Notes under the pieces: generated by a model
What the model saw: only the letters and a program-made list of their open reading frames with translations
Database searches by the model: none
Told to the model about the DNA's origin: nothing
Origin: Actinomycetota bacterium
GTDB taxonomy: Bacteria; Actinomycetota; UBA4738; HRBIN12
NCBI GenBank assembly: GCA_035697485.1
Contig: DASSCU010000056.1
Coordinates: 1-64,000, forward strand
DNA length: 64,000 nucleotides
Direction: 5' to 3'
Program-made: the position numbers and the translations under genes
Shown: piece by piece, positions 48,567 through 56,250 of the stretch
Position numbering within the stretch: position 1 is the stretch's first letter
Layout: the number at the start of each line of letters is the position of its first letter

Positions 48567-49481
48567 TCACCCGCCAGCCAGCACCTCGACGAGCCCATCG
48601 ATGAATCTCGGGAGGGCGCTGCCGTCGGGGTCGTGATCGGGGTTGAGCTCGCCGATCGTCAGCGACGCCGCACCGGCGTGTGACCAGATCGTGCGCAGCG
48701 CCGCGACGGTCGCCTCGAAGGTCAAGCCTTCGTTCCGGTTGGCGTTCTCGGAGAGCGGAAGGCTGACGAAGTCGATCACGTCGACGTCGAGGTGCACGGC
48801 GAAGCGATCGACCCGTGGCGCGAACGACTCCAACGCGCGCCGTGCGGCTGCCACTGGCTCGGCCTGGACCTCCTCGACCGGTGTGCGGTCGATGCCGAGC
48901 CGAGCGATGTGCTCACGCTCGCCGTCCATGCCCGGGCCGTGCGCGAAGAGCCAGAGCTCCTCGGGGCGAAGCAAAGGCATGCGCTCGAACGCTTTCGTGA
49001 GCCTCGGATCGGCTCCGGCCACACCGAGCGCGTGGGCCATGCCCATCGAGTCCATCGCGCCCCAGGTCACCCGGTCGGGCTCGTTGAGGTCGGCGTGCAA
49101 GTCGAAGTACAGGAGCCCGACGCGATCGCCGTATCGCGTTTGCAGACCGGCGACGGTGCCGAGCTCGATCGTGCAGTCCCCGCCGAGCACGAGCGGGGTT
49201 CCCGTCGTGTTCGCGACGCGGTCGGCCGTCTCGAGCGCGACGTCGCGGACCGCCTCGACGTGTTGGGCGAGCGGGTGGTCGGTGTCGGGGACCCATCGGC
49301 GCACGTCGCCGTCGCCGAGATCGCGCACGTCGATGCCGGCGCCGCCGAGGCGCTCGATCAGGCCCCCTGCGCGCAGCGCCGACGGTGCTCGCTCCTGGCC
49401 GGGTGCGAACGCGCCCATGCTGCTGGGCACGCCCACGACGTCGATCGTTCGCGCGTGTTCGTCCATCCGGGCCATCACCAT
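48567..49481 (-). CDS. arginase/agmatinase-superfamily protein
   Basis: The 304-residue protein has the ureohydrolase blocks LGGDCTIELGTVAGLQ, YFDLHADLNEPDRVTWGAM (DxHxD) and VHLDVDVIDFVSLPLSENAN (DxDxxD). The first block normally reads GGDHS; here the manganese-binding His is Cys (GGDCT), a variant seen in some actinobacterial members. It could bind a single or different metal and act on an amidine other than arginine. ATG 49481 has AAGGGAGGGGCG upstream. It is divergent from the CGNR regulator. Confidence 0.82.
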   Translation of the reverse strand: MVMARMDEHARTIDVVGVPSSMGAFAPGQERAPSALRAGGLIERLGGAGIDVRDLGDGDVRRWVPDTDHPLAQHVEAVRDVALETADRVANTTGTPLVLGGDCTIELGTVAGLQTRYGDRVGLLYFDLHADLNEPDRVTWGAMDSMGMAHALGVAGADPRLTKAFERMPLLRPEELWLFAHGPGMDGEREHIARLGIDRTPVEEVQAEPVAAARRALESFAPRVDRFAVHLDVDVIDFVSLPLSENANRNEGLTFEATVAALRTIWSHAGAASLTIGELNPDHDPDGSALPRFIDGLVEVLAGG

Positions 49482-49499
49482 CGCCCCTCCCTTCGTCGT

Positions 49500-49532
49500 T
49501 ACCACTGAACCTTAGACAGTGGTAGCGTTACC
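49500..49532. promoter_or_regulatory. CGNR/arginase divergent operator
   Basis: TACCACTG (49500-49507) and CAGTGGTA (49517-49524) are exact inverted arms around nine bases. Overlapping this is GGTA-GCGT-TACC (49521-49532). The sites lie between the divergent arginase-like gene and the CGNR gene, immediately upstream of the arginase start. They are the likely binding site of the CGNR protein. Confidence 0.65.
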
Positions 49533-49590
49533 TGTCAAATCGATACGGTGGTTGCTGCTCGGACTCGCGGTCGCGCATACTGAGCGCGAG

Positions 49591-50157
49591 ATGACCGCAG
49601 ACCTCAGCACCGCGAGTGCGGCCCCCGGCGATCTCGAGTTCGTGCGGCGGTTCGTGAATACCCTGGACATCGAGGGCGGCACGGACGAGTTCGCGACGCC
49701 CTCGGAGGCGGCCGCGTGGCTGGACGATCGGGGATCGACACTCCGCGTCGACCGAGCCGGGCTCGAGCAGCTCGTCGAGGTCCGTGAGGCGCTCCGTGAT
49801 CTCGTGTGGGCTCGCGGGACCGAGGCCGAGGGTGATGCCGTTGCGGCCGTCGACGCGATCGCTCGGCGTCACCCTGTGGTGGTGCGGCTGTCGACGCCCG
49901 CGGTGCTCGCACCCTCATCGCGATCGGGTGTGGACGCCGTCATCGAGCGGATCCTCGGGCTCGTCGCGGCGGCGAGGATCGACGGATCGTGGGATCGCAT
50001 GAAGACCTGCGCGAACGACGGGTGCCGCTGGCTCTACTTCGATCACTCACGGAACCGCTCCCGAACTTGGTGCACGATGGATCTCTGCGGCAGTCGCGCC
50101 AAGATGCGCGCCTATCGCAGCCGCGGCCGCGAGGCGGCGAGCACCGTGCGACCATAG
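49591..50157 (+). CDS. CGNR zinc-finger-type regulator
   Basis: The 188-residue protein has an N-terminal DUF1470/ABATE region (LEFVRRFVNTLDIEGGTDEF, ATPSEAAAWLDDRG) and ends with the CGNR zinc knuckle: CANDGCRWLYFDHSRNRSRT, WCTMDLCGSRAKMRAYRSR. The four cysteines are intact, though the motif reads CGSR and not CGNR. Family members are putative transcriptional regulators of unknown ligand. It is divergent from an arginase-like gene and upstream of adenosine deaminase, hinting at nitrogen or nucleoside control. Confidence 0.85.
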   Translation: MTADLSTASAAPGDLEFVRRFVNTLDIEGGTDEFATPSEAAAWLDDRGSTLRVDRAGLEQLVEVREALRDLVWARGTEAEGDAVAAVDAIARRHPVVVRLSTPAVLAPSSRSGVDAVIERILGLVAAARIDGSWDRMKTCANDGCRWLYFDHSRNRSRTWCTMDLCGSRAKMRAYRSRGREAASTVRP

Positions 50158-50241
50158 GCGTGTCGCGCGAACGGCCGGAACGCACCGTCCGCGCCTCTGT
50201 CGTCAGGGCGTGAGGTCTTCTCGTGCTGGCATGATGGGCGT

Positions 50242-51315
50242 GTGACCACTCCCACGCTCCAGTCGATCCTCGCCGCGCCGAAGGTGCTGCTGCACGACCA
50301 CCTCGACGGGGGCCTCCGACCGGCGACGATCGTCGAGCTCGCCGACCAGACGGGCTACGAGGATCTCCCGACGTCCCACGTCGACGAGCTCACCGCCTGG
50401 ATGCGTCGAGGGGCCGATCGGCACGATCTCGTGCTGTACCTCGAGACGTTCCGACACACGGTGGGGGTGATGCAGACGCCCGAGGCGCTCGCCCGGACGG
50501 CCCGCGAGTGCGCGGAGGATCTCGCCGCCGACGGCGTCGTCTACGCCGAGGTGCGATTCGCCCCTGAGCAGCATCTCGAGCGTGGCTTGACGCTCGACGA
50601 GGTGGTCGAGGCCACGCTCGACGGTTTCGAGCAGGGGTCACGGGGCCGGCCGATCACGGTACGAACGCTGCTCATCGCGATGCGCACGGCCGCACACAGC
50701 CTCGAGATCGCGGAGCTGGCCGTGCGCTGGCGCGACCGAGGGGTGGTCGGCTTCGACATCGCGGGCGCGGAGGCAGGGTTCCCGCCAACGCGTCACCTCG
50801 ACGCCTTCGAGCACGTGCGCCGGCAGAACTTCCACCTCACGATCCACGCCGGGGAGGCGTTCGGACTGCCGTCGATCTGGGAGGCGCTGCAACTCTGCGG
50901 CGCGGAGCGGCTTGGCCACGGCGTTCGCATCGTCGACGACATCGACACGAGCGGCGACGCGCCGAGGCTCGGGCATCTCGCCGCGCTCGTGCGGGACAAG
51001 CGCGTGCCGCTCGAGCTCTGCCCGACGAGCAACGTGCACACGGGCGCCGCGGTATCGATCGCCGAGCATCCGATCGCGCTGCTCGCCGACCTACGGTTCC
51101 GCGTCACCGTGAACACCGACAACCGGTTGATGTCGGGCATCTCGATGTCGACGGAGATGCTCGGGCTCGTCGATGCCCTCGGTTGGGGGTGGGATCAGCT
51201 CCGCTGGGTCACGATCAACGCGATGAAGTCCGCGTTCCTGCCGTTCGACGAGCGACTCGCGATCATCGACGGCGTGATCAAGCCGGGATACGCCGCCCTT
51301 CAGCCCTCCTGGTGA
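50242..51315 (+). CDS. add: adenosine deaminase
   Basis: The 357-residue enzyme has the metal and substrate motifs of adenosine deaminase: [17 protein letters not shown] (metal His18 and His20), [28 protein letters not shown] (HAGE), [24 protein letters not shown] and [10 protein letters not shown]. It converts adenosine and deoxyadenosine to inosine in purine salvage. It lies about 85 bases after the CGNR gene on the same strand and 48 bases before RidA. Confidence 0.9.
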   Translation: MTTPTLQSILAAPKVLLHDHLDGGLRPATIVELADQTGYEDLPTSHVDELTAWMRRGADRHDLVLYLETFRHTVGVMQTPEALARTARECAEDLAADGVVYAEVRFAPEQHLERGLTLDEVVEATLDGFEQGSRGRPITVRTLLIAMRTAAHSLEIAELAVRWRDRGVVGFDIAGAEAGFPPTRHLDAFEHVRRQNFHLTIHAGEAFGLPSIWEALQLCGAERLGHGVRIVDDIDTSGDAPRLGHLAALVRDKRVPLELCPTSNVHTGAAVSIAEHPIALLADLRFRVTVNTDNRLMSGISMSTEMLGLVDALGWGWDQLRWVTINAMKSAFLPFDERLAIIDGVIKPGYAALQPSW

Positions 51316-51363
51316 GCCCCGGCTCCCAGGCATCGGCATGACCCGCATCCGTAGAATCCCTCC

Positions 51364-51756
51364 GTGACCGTCGTGCGCAGGACCGTCGAGGGGTTGGCCG
51401 AACCGCCGGGCTACTCGCACCTCGCTGTTGCGACGGGGGCCACGCACGTCTTCACCGCCGGGGCCGTGCCGCTCGACGAGCACGGCGGGATCGTCGGCCC
51501 CGACGATCCCGAGATGCAGACCGAGCAGGTGATCGCGAACCTCTTGTGGCAGCTCGAAGCGGGCGGTGCAGGGCCGGACGACGTCGTGAAGACGACGGTC
51601 TACGTCGCGGGCGGCTCACACGAGACGCAAGGGCGCGTCTGGCAGGTCGTGCAGCGGTCTCCGATCGCGTCGGCCCCCTCGACCCTCCTCGGCGTGGCTC
51701 TGCTCGGCTACCACGGGCAGCTGGTCGAGATCGAGGCCGTCGCCGTCATCGGCTGA
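51364..51756 (+). CDS. RidA-family protein
   Basis: The 130-residue protein follows the RidA/YjgF pattern: VATGATHVFTAGAVPLDEHG, TEQVIANLLWQLEAGGAGPD, DVVKTTVYVAGGSHETQG and the PSTLLGVALLGYHGQLVEIE end. RidA proteins hydrolyse reactive imines or enamines. The conserved Arg of canonical RidA (usually in RS-TVGV) is not obvious, as the segment reads SAPSTLLGV, so this may be a non-deaminase subgroup. It may share a transcript with adenosine deaminase. Confidence 0.85.
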   Translation: MTVVRRTVEGLAEPPGYSHLAVATGATHVFTAGAVPLDEHGGIVGPDDPEMQTEQVIANLLWQLEAGGAGPDDVVKTTVYVAGGSHETQGRVWQVVQRSPIASAPSTLLGVALLGYHGQLVEIEAVAVIG

Positions 51757-51852
51757 TCCTCGACCTCCGCCTCCGGCGGGTTGAGCCGCGCCATCGGTGG
51801 GTATGGGCCTTTCGTCCAACGAGGAAAGTCCAACGAGGAAAGGGAGGGCCCG

Positions 51853-52314
51853 ATGCAGGGACCCAAGAAGGTCGCAGACGCCGGCAAGGAAGCCGGGAAG
51901 AAGGTGCTCGCGACCGACACGGCGCAAGGCGTCGTCGAGGCCGTGGTCGACAAGCTCGAGGAGATCGCCGTCGACAAGGCCGACGACGTCGCCGCTACCG
52001 TGAAGGATCGCGCAGCGAAGGCTGGTGGCCGTTCGCCGAAGCGCACGACCGCCAAGAAGTCCTCCGCAAAGAACTCCTCCGCCAAGAAGTCCACGGGCCG
52101 GAAGAAGTCCACGGGCCGGAAGAAGTCCACGAGGGCCAAGAAGTCGACGACGGCTAAAAAGTCGACGACGGCGAGGAGATCGCCGGCCAAGAAGTCCACG
52201 GGTCGGAAGAAGTCCACGACGGCCAAGAAGTCGACGACGGCGAGGAGATCGCCGACCAAGAAGTCGACGGGCAGGAAGTCGACCCCGAAGAAGACCCCCG
52301 CGACGAAGCGCTGA
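51853..52314 (+). CDS. histone H1-like / lysine-repeat DNA-binding protein
   Basis: The 153-residue protein has an ordered-looking N-terminal 60 residues (DAGKEAGKKVLATDTAQGVV, DKLEEIAVDKADDVAATVKD) followed by a low-complexity tail made of KKSTGRKKST, KKSTTAKKST and ARRSPAKK units. Lysine/arginine/serine/threonine tails like this occur in bacterial histone H1-like proteins and in actinobacterial HU extensions. It probably coats or compacts DNA. The tail is coded by near-exact DNA repeats, so its length may vary between strains. Confidence 0.8.
   Translation: MQGPKKVADAGKEAGKKVLATDTAQGVVEAVVDKLEEIAVDKADDVAATVKDRAAKAGGRSPKRTTAKKSSAKNSSAKKSTGRKKSTGRKKSTRAKKSTTAKKSTTARRSPAKKSTGRKKSTTAKKSTTARRSPTKKSTGRKSTPKKTPATKR
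52087..52290. repeat. short tandem repeats coding the lysine-rich tail
   Basis: The DNA contains repeating 18- to 24-base units, for example gtccacgggccggaagaa twice in tandem and gtcgacgacggc units several times. They translate in one frame to KKSTGR, KKSTTA and ARRSPxKK motifs. The spacing is in multiples of three and the units code protein, so this is not a CRISPR array. Replication slippage could change the copy number. Confidence 0.75.
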
Positions 52315-52317
52315 CGT

Positions 52318-52551
52318 CTACCGAGTGGTGCGGACCGTGCGGACGAGCGGCCGCACCACTCGGTACACGGCGTACGCCGTGAGCATCAACCCGATAAACG
52401 CTTCGACCTGTTCCCGTGAGAATCGCGTGCGTCGGGCGACCGGTCGCGCGATCGCGCGCCCCGCTGCTCCCCGCCACCCGGTGAGCGCCGCCTCCCCGAA
52501 CGTTGCGAGCCGTTGTCCGTTGCCGTCATGTATCGTCATGCCTCTCGTCAT
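52318..52551 (-). CDS. small hypothetical protein, 77 aa
   Basis: The frame from ATG 52551 reads MTRGMTIHDGNGQRLATFGE and AALTGWRGAAGRAIARPVA. It has one short hydrophobic segment near the end (VEAFIGLMLTAYAVYRVVRP). The second ATG at 52539 is equally plausible. No family is recognised. It may be a membrane-peripheral or one-helix protein. It is convergent with the H1-like gene, stop to stop within four bases. Confidence 0.45.
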   Translation of the reverse strand: MTRGMTIHDGNGQRLATFGEAALTGWRGAAGRAIARPVARRTRFSREQVEAFIGLMLTAYAVYRVVRPLVRTVRTTR

Positions 52552-52606
52552 ACCCGCTCGCCGTCGTGCCGAACCTTGACGCGCATGTCGCGCATCGCAC
52601 ATCTTT

Positions 52607-52642
52607 CCGTTCGAGGGCGCCGCCCCGTTCGAGGGCGCCGCC
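52607..52642. repeat. exact 18-bp tandem duplication
   Basis: The unit ccgttcgagggcgccgcc occurs twice back to back (52607-52624 and 52625-52642), upstream of the small hypothetical gene. It looks like a recent slippage duplication in non-coding DNA between that gene and the MarR gene. No role is evident. Confidence 0.75.
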
Positions 52643-52679
52643 GCGGACAGCGCCGGCGGCACGTTCATGCATCACGTGG

Positions 52680-53156
52680 TCATGGCCGGGGTGCGCGGAA
52701 CTCGTTCCACAGGCTCCCCTCGGGTTCGGGCAGCTTCTCGAGCTCGTGCAGCAGCGAGCCGAGCGTGGCGGCGTCGAGCGCTGTGAGCGCCGCGGGAGGC
52801 TGGGACAGGTGCTCGAGCAGTTCCCGACGGAACGCCACACCCTTCGGCGTGAGGGCGACGGTCTTCACCCGACGATCCGACGGCAGCGTGCGCCGCTCGA
52901 CGAACCCGTGCTCCTCGAGTCGATCGACCAGCCACGTCACCTGCGAGGCGTCGATCGAGAGCCCTTCCGCGATCGCGCCCATCGGCCGCGGTTCATCGTC
53001 GTCGAGGAAGCCGAGCGCCTTCAGGTGGCCGGGCGTCAGTCCCTGCTCCTGCAACAGACGGAAGTGCTCGCCGCGCTGGACATGGTCGATCGTGAAGCGC
53101 GCCATGCGCCGCCAGACTTCCTCGGCCAGCGCCTGCTTCGATCGGGCCGCGGTCAT
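52680..53156 (-). CDS. MarR-family repressor
   Basis: The 158-residue winged-helix protein has LTPGHLKALGFLDDDEPRPM, GAIAEGLSIDASQVTWLVDR, LEEHGFVERRTLPSDRRVKT and VALTPKGVAFRRELLEHLSQ. The DRR wing motif is typical of MarR. It is divergent from the DrrAB-type exporter and probably represses it, in the usual way for a drug-responsive MarR gene. Confidence 0.9.
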   Translation of the reverse strand: MTAARSKQALAEEVWRRMARFTIDHVQRGEHFRLLQEQGLTPGHLKALGFLDDDEPRPMGAIAEGLSIDASQVTWLVDRLEEHGFVERRTLPSDRRVKTVALTPKGVAFRRELLEHLSQPPAALTALDAATLGSLLHELEKLPEPEGSLWNEFRAPRP

Positions 53157-53169
53157 GGCGCGATGATAC

Positions 53170-53218
53170 TTGAGATCTCACAACGTTGGTGCACCCTCAA
53201 TATTTGACATAGCTCAAT
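53170..53218. promoter_or_regulatory. MarR/DrrAB shared operator-promoter region
   Basis: TGAGATCTCA (53171-53180) is a perfect 10-bp palindrome extended by T on the left. It lies beside the MarR start. CTCAA occurs again at 53196-53200 and 53213-53217, around TATTTGACATAG. These AT-rich dyads are likely MarR sites over the divergent promoters. Binding is inferred. Confidence 0.55.
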
Positions 53219-53239
53219 CATCGTGGGAGGGTCAGGCGC

Positions 53240-54205
53240 ATGAGCCGGCCGGCGATCGTCGTGGAAGGCCTCGAGAAGCGCTTCGGCGATGTGCCCGCCC
53301 TCGACGGCGTGAACCTGCAGGTCGACGAGGGCACGATCTTCGGGCTTCTCGGGCCCAACGGCGCGGGCAAGACCACGGCCGTGCGCGTGCTCGCGACGAT
53401 CCTGCGCCCGGACGCCGGACGCGCCGAGGTGCTCGGTCGCGACGTCGTCCACGAGCCGGCGGCCGTACGTCGACGCATCGGGCTCGCCGGTCAGTACGCG
53501 GCCGTGGACCCGAACCTCACCGGCCGCGAGAACCTGCGGATGGTGGGCATCCTCGGTCAGTTGCCGCGGGCCGCGATCGCACCGCGCGCCGACGCGCTGC
53601 TTCGGCGCTTCTCGCTCGCCGATGCGGCCGACCGCCCGCTCCGTACGTACTCGGGCGGCATGCGTCGACGTCTCGACATCGCCGCGTCGCTGGTGCCGGA
53701 GCCGCCCGTGCTGTTCCTCGACGAGCCCACGACGGGACTCGACCTGACGAGCCGCAACGAGCTCTGGGACATGATCCGCGAGCTCGTCGGCGAGGGCACC
53801 ACCGTGCTGCTCACGACGCAGTACCTGGAGGAGGCCGACCAACTCGCCGGTCGGGTCGCCGTGATCGACGGCGGCCACGTGATCGCGAACGACTCGCCCG
53901 CCCGGCTCAAGGCGAACCTCGGCGACACCGTGGTCGAGATGGACTTCGCCGACGATGCGCTCGCCGAGCGCGCGCGCATGTTGCTCGGTGGCGATGGGCT
54001 CGGCACGGTCGAGCGTGAACACCGCACGGTGAAGGTCTCGTCGAACCGTGGCGCGCACGTGCTGGTCGATGTCCTGCGACGGTTCGATGGCGACGGCATC
54101 GAGCCCGACACGCTCTCGGTGCGTGAGCCGAGCCTCGACGATGTGTTCCTTGCGCTCACGGGTCATCGCGCAGTGACGGAGGGATCGGAGGGAGGAGACG
54201 CGTGA
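53240..54205 (+). CDS. DrrA-type ABC transporter ATPase
   Basis: The 321-residue ATPase has Walker A GPNGAGKTTAVRVLATIL, the signature YSGGMRRRLDIAASLVPEPP and Walker B LFLDEPTTGLDLTS. A C-terminal extension ends with LSVREPSLDDVFLALTGHRA, typical of DrrA (daunorubicin resistance). It drives export of a hydrophobic drug or lipid. Its stop overlaps the permease GTG (GTGA). Confidence 0.93.
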   Translation: MSRPAIVVEGLEKRFGDVPALDGVNLQVDEGTIFGLLGPNGAGKTTAVRVLATILRPDAGRAEVLGRDVVHEPAAVRRRIGLAGQYAAVDPNLTGRENLRMVGILGQLPRAAIAPRADALLRRFSLADAADRPLRTYSGGMRRRLDIAASLVPEPPVLFLDEPTTGLDLTSRNELWDMIRELVGEGTTVLLTTQYLEEADQLAGRVAVIDGGHVIANDSPARLKANLGDTVVEMDFADDALAERARMLLGGDGLGTVEREHRTVKVSSNRGAHVLVDVLRRFDGDGIEPDTLSVREPSLDDVFLALTGHRAVTEGSEGGDA

Positions 54206-55023
54206 GCGTTCCCGCCGTCGAGACCCGGATGGATGTCGCCCTCGACCGCCATATCCCGATGGGGGTGGTCCGCGACACGGCCGCGATCATCCAGCGGAAC
54301 CTGATCGCCTATCGGCGGGTCCCGCAACTGCTCGTGTTCTCGACGATCCAGCCCGTGGTGTTCGTGGTGATGTTCCGGTACGTGTTCGGCGGCGCGCTCT
54401 CGGCCGCGCTGCCGCCCGGCGTCCCGTACGTCGACTACCTGATGCCCGGCATCTTCGTGCAGACCGTGGTCTTCGGTGCGATCGCCACGGCGATCGGGCT
54501 TGCGACCGACATGAAGAGCGGCCTGATGGAACGGTTCCACGCGCTCCCGATGGCCCGATCCGCGGTGCTCAGCGGTCGAACGCTCGCCGACACCGTGCGC
54601 AACGTGTTCGTCGTCGCGCTGATGATGGCCGTCGGGTTCCTCGTGGGTTGGCGCGTCCACACCGACGTCTGGGGTCTCCTCGCCGGCGCGGGGCTCGTGG
54701 TCCTGTTCGGGTTCTCGATGTCCTGGCTGTTCGCGACGGTGGGTCTCGCGGTCGGCGACCCGGAGACGGCCCAAGCGGCCTCGTTCCCCGTGCTCGCGCC
54801 GCTCGTGTTCGCCTCGTCGGCGTTCGTGCCGGTCGAGACGATGCCTGAATGGCTCCAGACCTTCGCCGAGCATCAGCCGGTATCCGTCACGGCCTCGGCC
54901 GTGCGGGCCCTCACGCTCGGAGGCCCCGCGGCGGGTGATGTGATCGCCTCGATCGTCTGGAGCGTGGGGTTGATCGCGATCTTCGGCACGATCTCCGTGC
55001 GCCTCTACCGTCGGGCGGTCTGA
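54202..55023 (+). CDS. DrrB-type ABC-2 permease
   Basis: The 273-residue protein has six membrane helices in the ABC-2 pattern: LLVFSTIQPVVFVVMFRYVF, YLMPGIFVQTVVFGAIATAI, VFVVALMMAVGFLVGWRVHT, LAGAGLVVLFGFSMSWLFAT, then SFPVLAPLVFASSAFVPVET and a last helix near the end. VPYVDYLMPGIF and the FVPVETMP loop are typical of DrrB. It starts at GTG 54202 within the ATPase stop. Confidence 0.92.
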   Translation: MSVPAVETRMDVALDRHIPMGVVRDTAAIIQRNLIAYRRVPQLLVFSTIQPVVFVVMFRYVFGGALSAALPPGVPYVDYLMPGIFVQTVVFGAIATAIGLATDMKSGLMERFHALPMARSAVLSGRTLADTVRNVFVVALMMAVGFLVGWRVHTDVWGLLAGAGLVVLFGFSMSWLFATVGLAVGDPETAQAASFPVLAPLVFASSAFVPVETMPEWLQTFAEHQPVSVTASAVRALTLGGPAAGDVIASIVWSVGLIAIFGTISVRLYRRAV

Positions 55024-55036
55024 GGCAGGGCCTCGT

Positions 55037-55057
55037 CCGTTCCCAGCCCGTTCCCAG
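55037..55057 (+). promoter_or_regulatory. tandem 10-bp repeats, candidate response-regulator box
   Basis: CCGTTCCCAG occurs at 55037-55046 and again at 55048-55057, exactly 11 bp apart. Direct repeats with one helical turn spacing are the usual binding pattern of OmpR-family response regulators, and such a gene lies in the operon that begins right after. This is most likely its autoregulation site. Confidence 0.6.
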
Positions 55058-55123
55058 GCGTGCGTGCTCTCCTGGACGCGGGACGCCTCAGAAGGAGCGT
55101 CCATGAGAGAGGAGGTGATCGCG

Positions 55124-55498
55124 ATGCCGACGCACGACATCGGTCCCGGATTCCGCGACGGTATCGAGCGAGGCTTCGACGGCGGGTTCCACTGGTTCGG
55201 CATCGTGCCCCTGCTGCTCTTCGCGGCGCTGATCGGCGTGATCGTGTGGGCGGTGATTCGGCTCACGCGAGAGGGCGGCGCCAGCGCCCTCGTCGGCGCC
55301 GGGGCCACCGGCGGCGCGATGGCCGCGCCGATGCCCGTCGCCCGGCCCGACGGTGCCATCGAGGAACTGCGGCTCCGCTACGCTCGCGGCGAGATGACGC
55401 GGGAGGACTACACGCAGCGGTTCGCGGACCTCGGAGGCGACCCGGCCGCTCGCGAACCGGCGACCGCTCCGCCCGAGACCCCGCCGGACGCCGCGTGA
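55124..55498 (+). CDS. SHOCT-domain membrane protein
   Basis: The 124-residue protein has one membrane helix (FGIVPLLLFAALIGVIVWAV), a glycine/alanine-rich linker and the SHOCT motif AIEELRLRYARGEMTREDYT plus QRFADL at the C-terminus. SHOCT domains are short and often found in bacterial envelope proteins. ATG 55124 is chosen because AGGAGGT is seven bases upstream. The stop overlaps the response-regulator start (GTGA), so it belongs to the two-component operon. Confidence 0.82.
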   Translation: MPTHDIGPGFRDGIERGFDGGFHWFGIVPLLLFAALIGVIVWAVIRLTREGGASALVGAGATGGAMAAPMPVARPDGAIEELRLRYARGEMTREDYTQRFADLGGDPAAREPATAPPETPPDAA

Positions 55499-56247
55499 GC
55501 GACGCGGGCACGCGCGGCGACGCGGGCACGCGCGGCGGCGCGGCGGAGCCCTCGACCGATGGCCTCGCCCGCGTGCTCGTGGTCGACGACGAGTCGAACA
55601 TCACCGATCTGGTCTCGACAGCGCTCCGGTACGAGGGGTTCGACGTCGCCACCGCGCGTGACGGGCGTGAGGCGCTCTCGACCGTCGAGGCGTTCCGGCC
55701 GGACCTGATCGTGCTCGACGTGATGCTTCCCGACGCCGACGGCTTCGAGGTGCAGCGCAAGCTGCTCGAGCGTGGCCGACCGACCCCCGTGGTGTTCCTC
55801 ACGGCGCGCGACGCCACCGAGGACAAGGTGCGCGGCCTCACGATCGGGGGCGACGACTACGTGACGAAACCCTTCAGCCTCGAGGAGCTCGTCGCCCGTA
55901 TCCGCTCCGTGCTGCGGCGGACCCAAGGAGAGACGCCCGCAGGGGATCGGCTGCGCTTCGCCGATCTCGAGATGGACGAGGGCTCCCACGAGGTGTGGCG
56001 TGGCGAGCTGCCGATCGAGCTCACGGTCACCGAGTTCAGCCTGTTGCGTTACCTGCTCGTGAACGCCCGGCGGGTGCTCTCGAAGGCCCAGATCCTCGAC
56101 CACGTGTGGCAGTACGACTTCGGCGGCGACCCCGCGATCGTGGAGACCTACATCAGCTACCTGCGTAAGAAGGTCGACGTCGTCGAGCCCCACCTGATCC
56201 ACACGGTGCGCGGGGTGGGCTATGTGTTGCGCCTGCCCCGGGAGTAG
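55495..56247 (+). CDS. OmpR-family response regulator
   Basis: The 250-residue protein has a short leader with a repeated DAGTRG unit, then a receiver domain: VLVVDDESNITDLVSTALRY, phospho-acceptor Asp75 in LIVLDVMLPD and YVTKPF. The C-terminal winged helix is of OmpR type (LTVTEFSLLRYLLVNARRVL, VETYISYLRKKVD, HTVRGVGYVLRLP). It probably binds the 11-bp repeats in front of the operon. The partner kinase follows three bases after its stop. Confidence 0.92.
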   Translation: MSDAGTRGDAGTRGGAAEPSTDGLARVLVVDDESNITDLVSTALRYEGFDVATARDGREALSTVEAFRPDLIVLDVMLPDADGFEVQRKLLERGRPTPVVFLTARDATEDKVRGLTIGGDDYVTKPFSLEELVARIRSVLRRTQGETPAGDRLRFADLEMDEGSHEVWRGELPIELTVTEFSLLRYLLVNARRVLSKAQILDHVWQYDFGGDPAIVETYISYLRKKVDVVEPHLIHTVRGVGYVLRLPRE

Positions 56248-56250
56248 CGC

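Noticed and set aside
52030-52300. Regular short repeats that could suggest a CRISPR array
   Set aside because: The repeats code lysine-rich protein units in one frame, have no unique spacers, and no cas gene is near.
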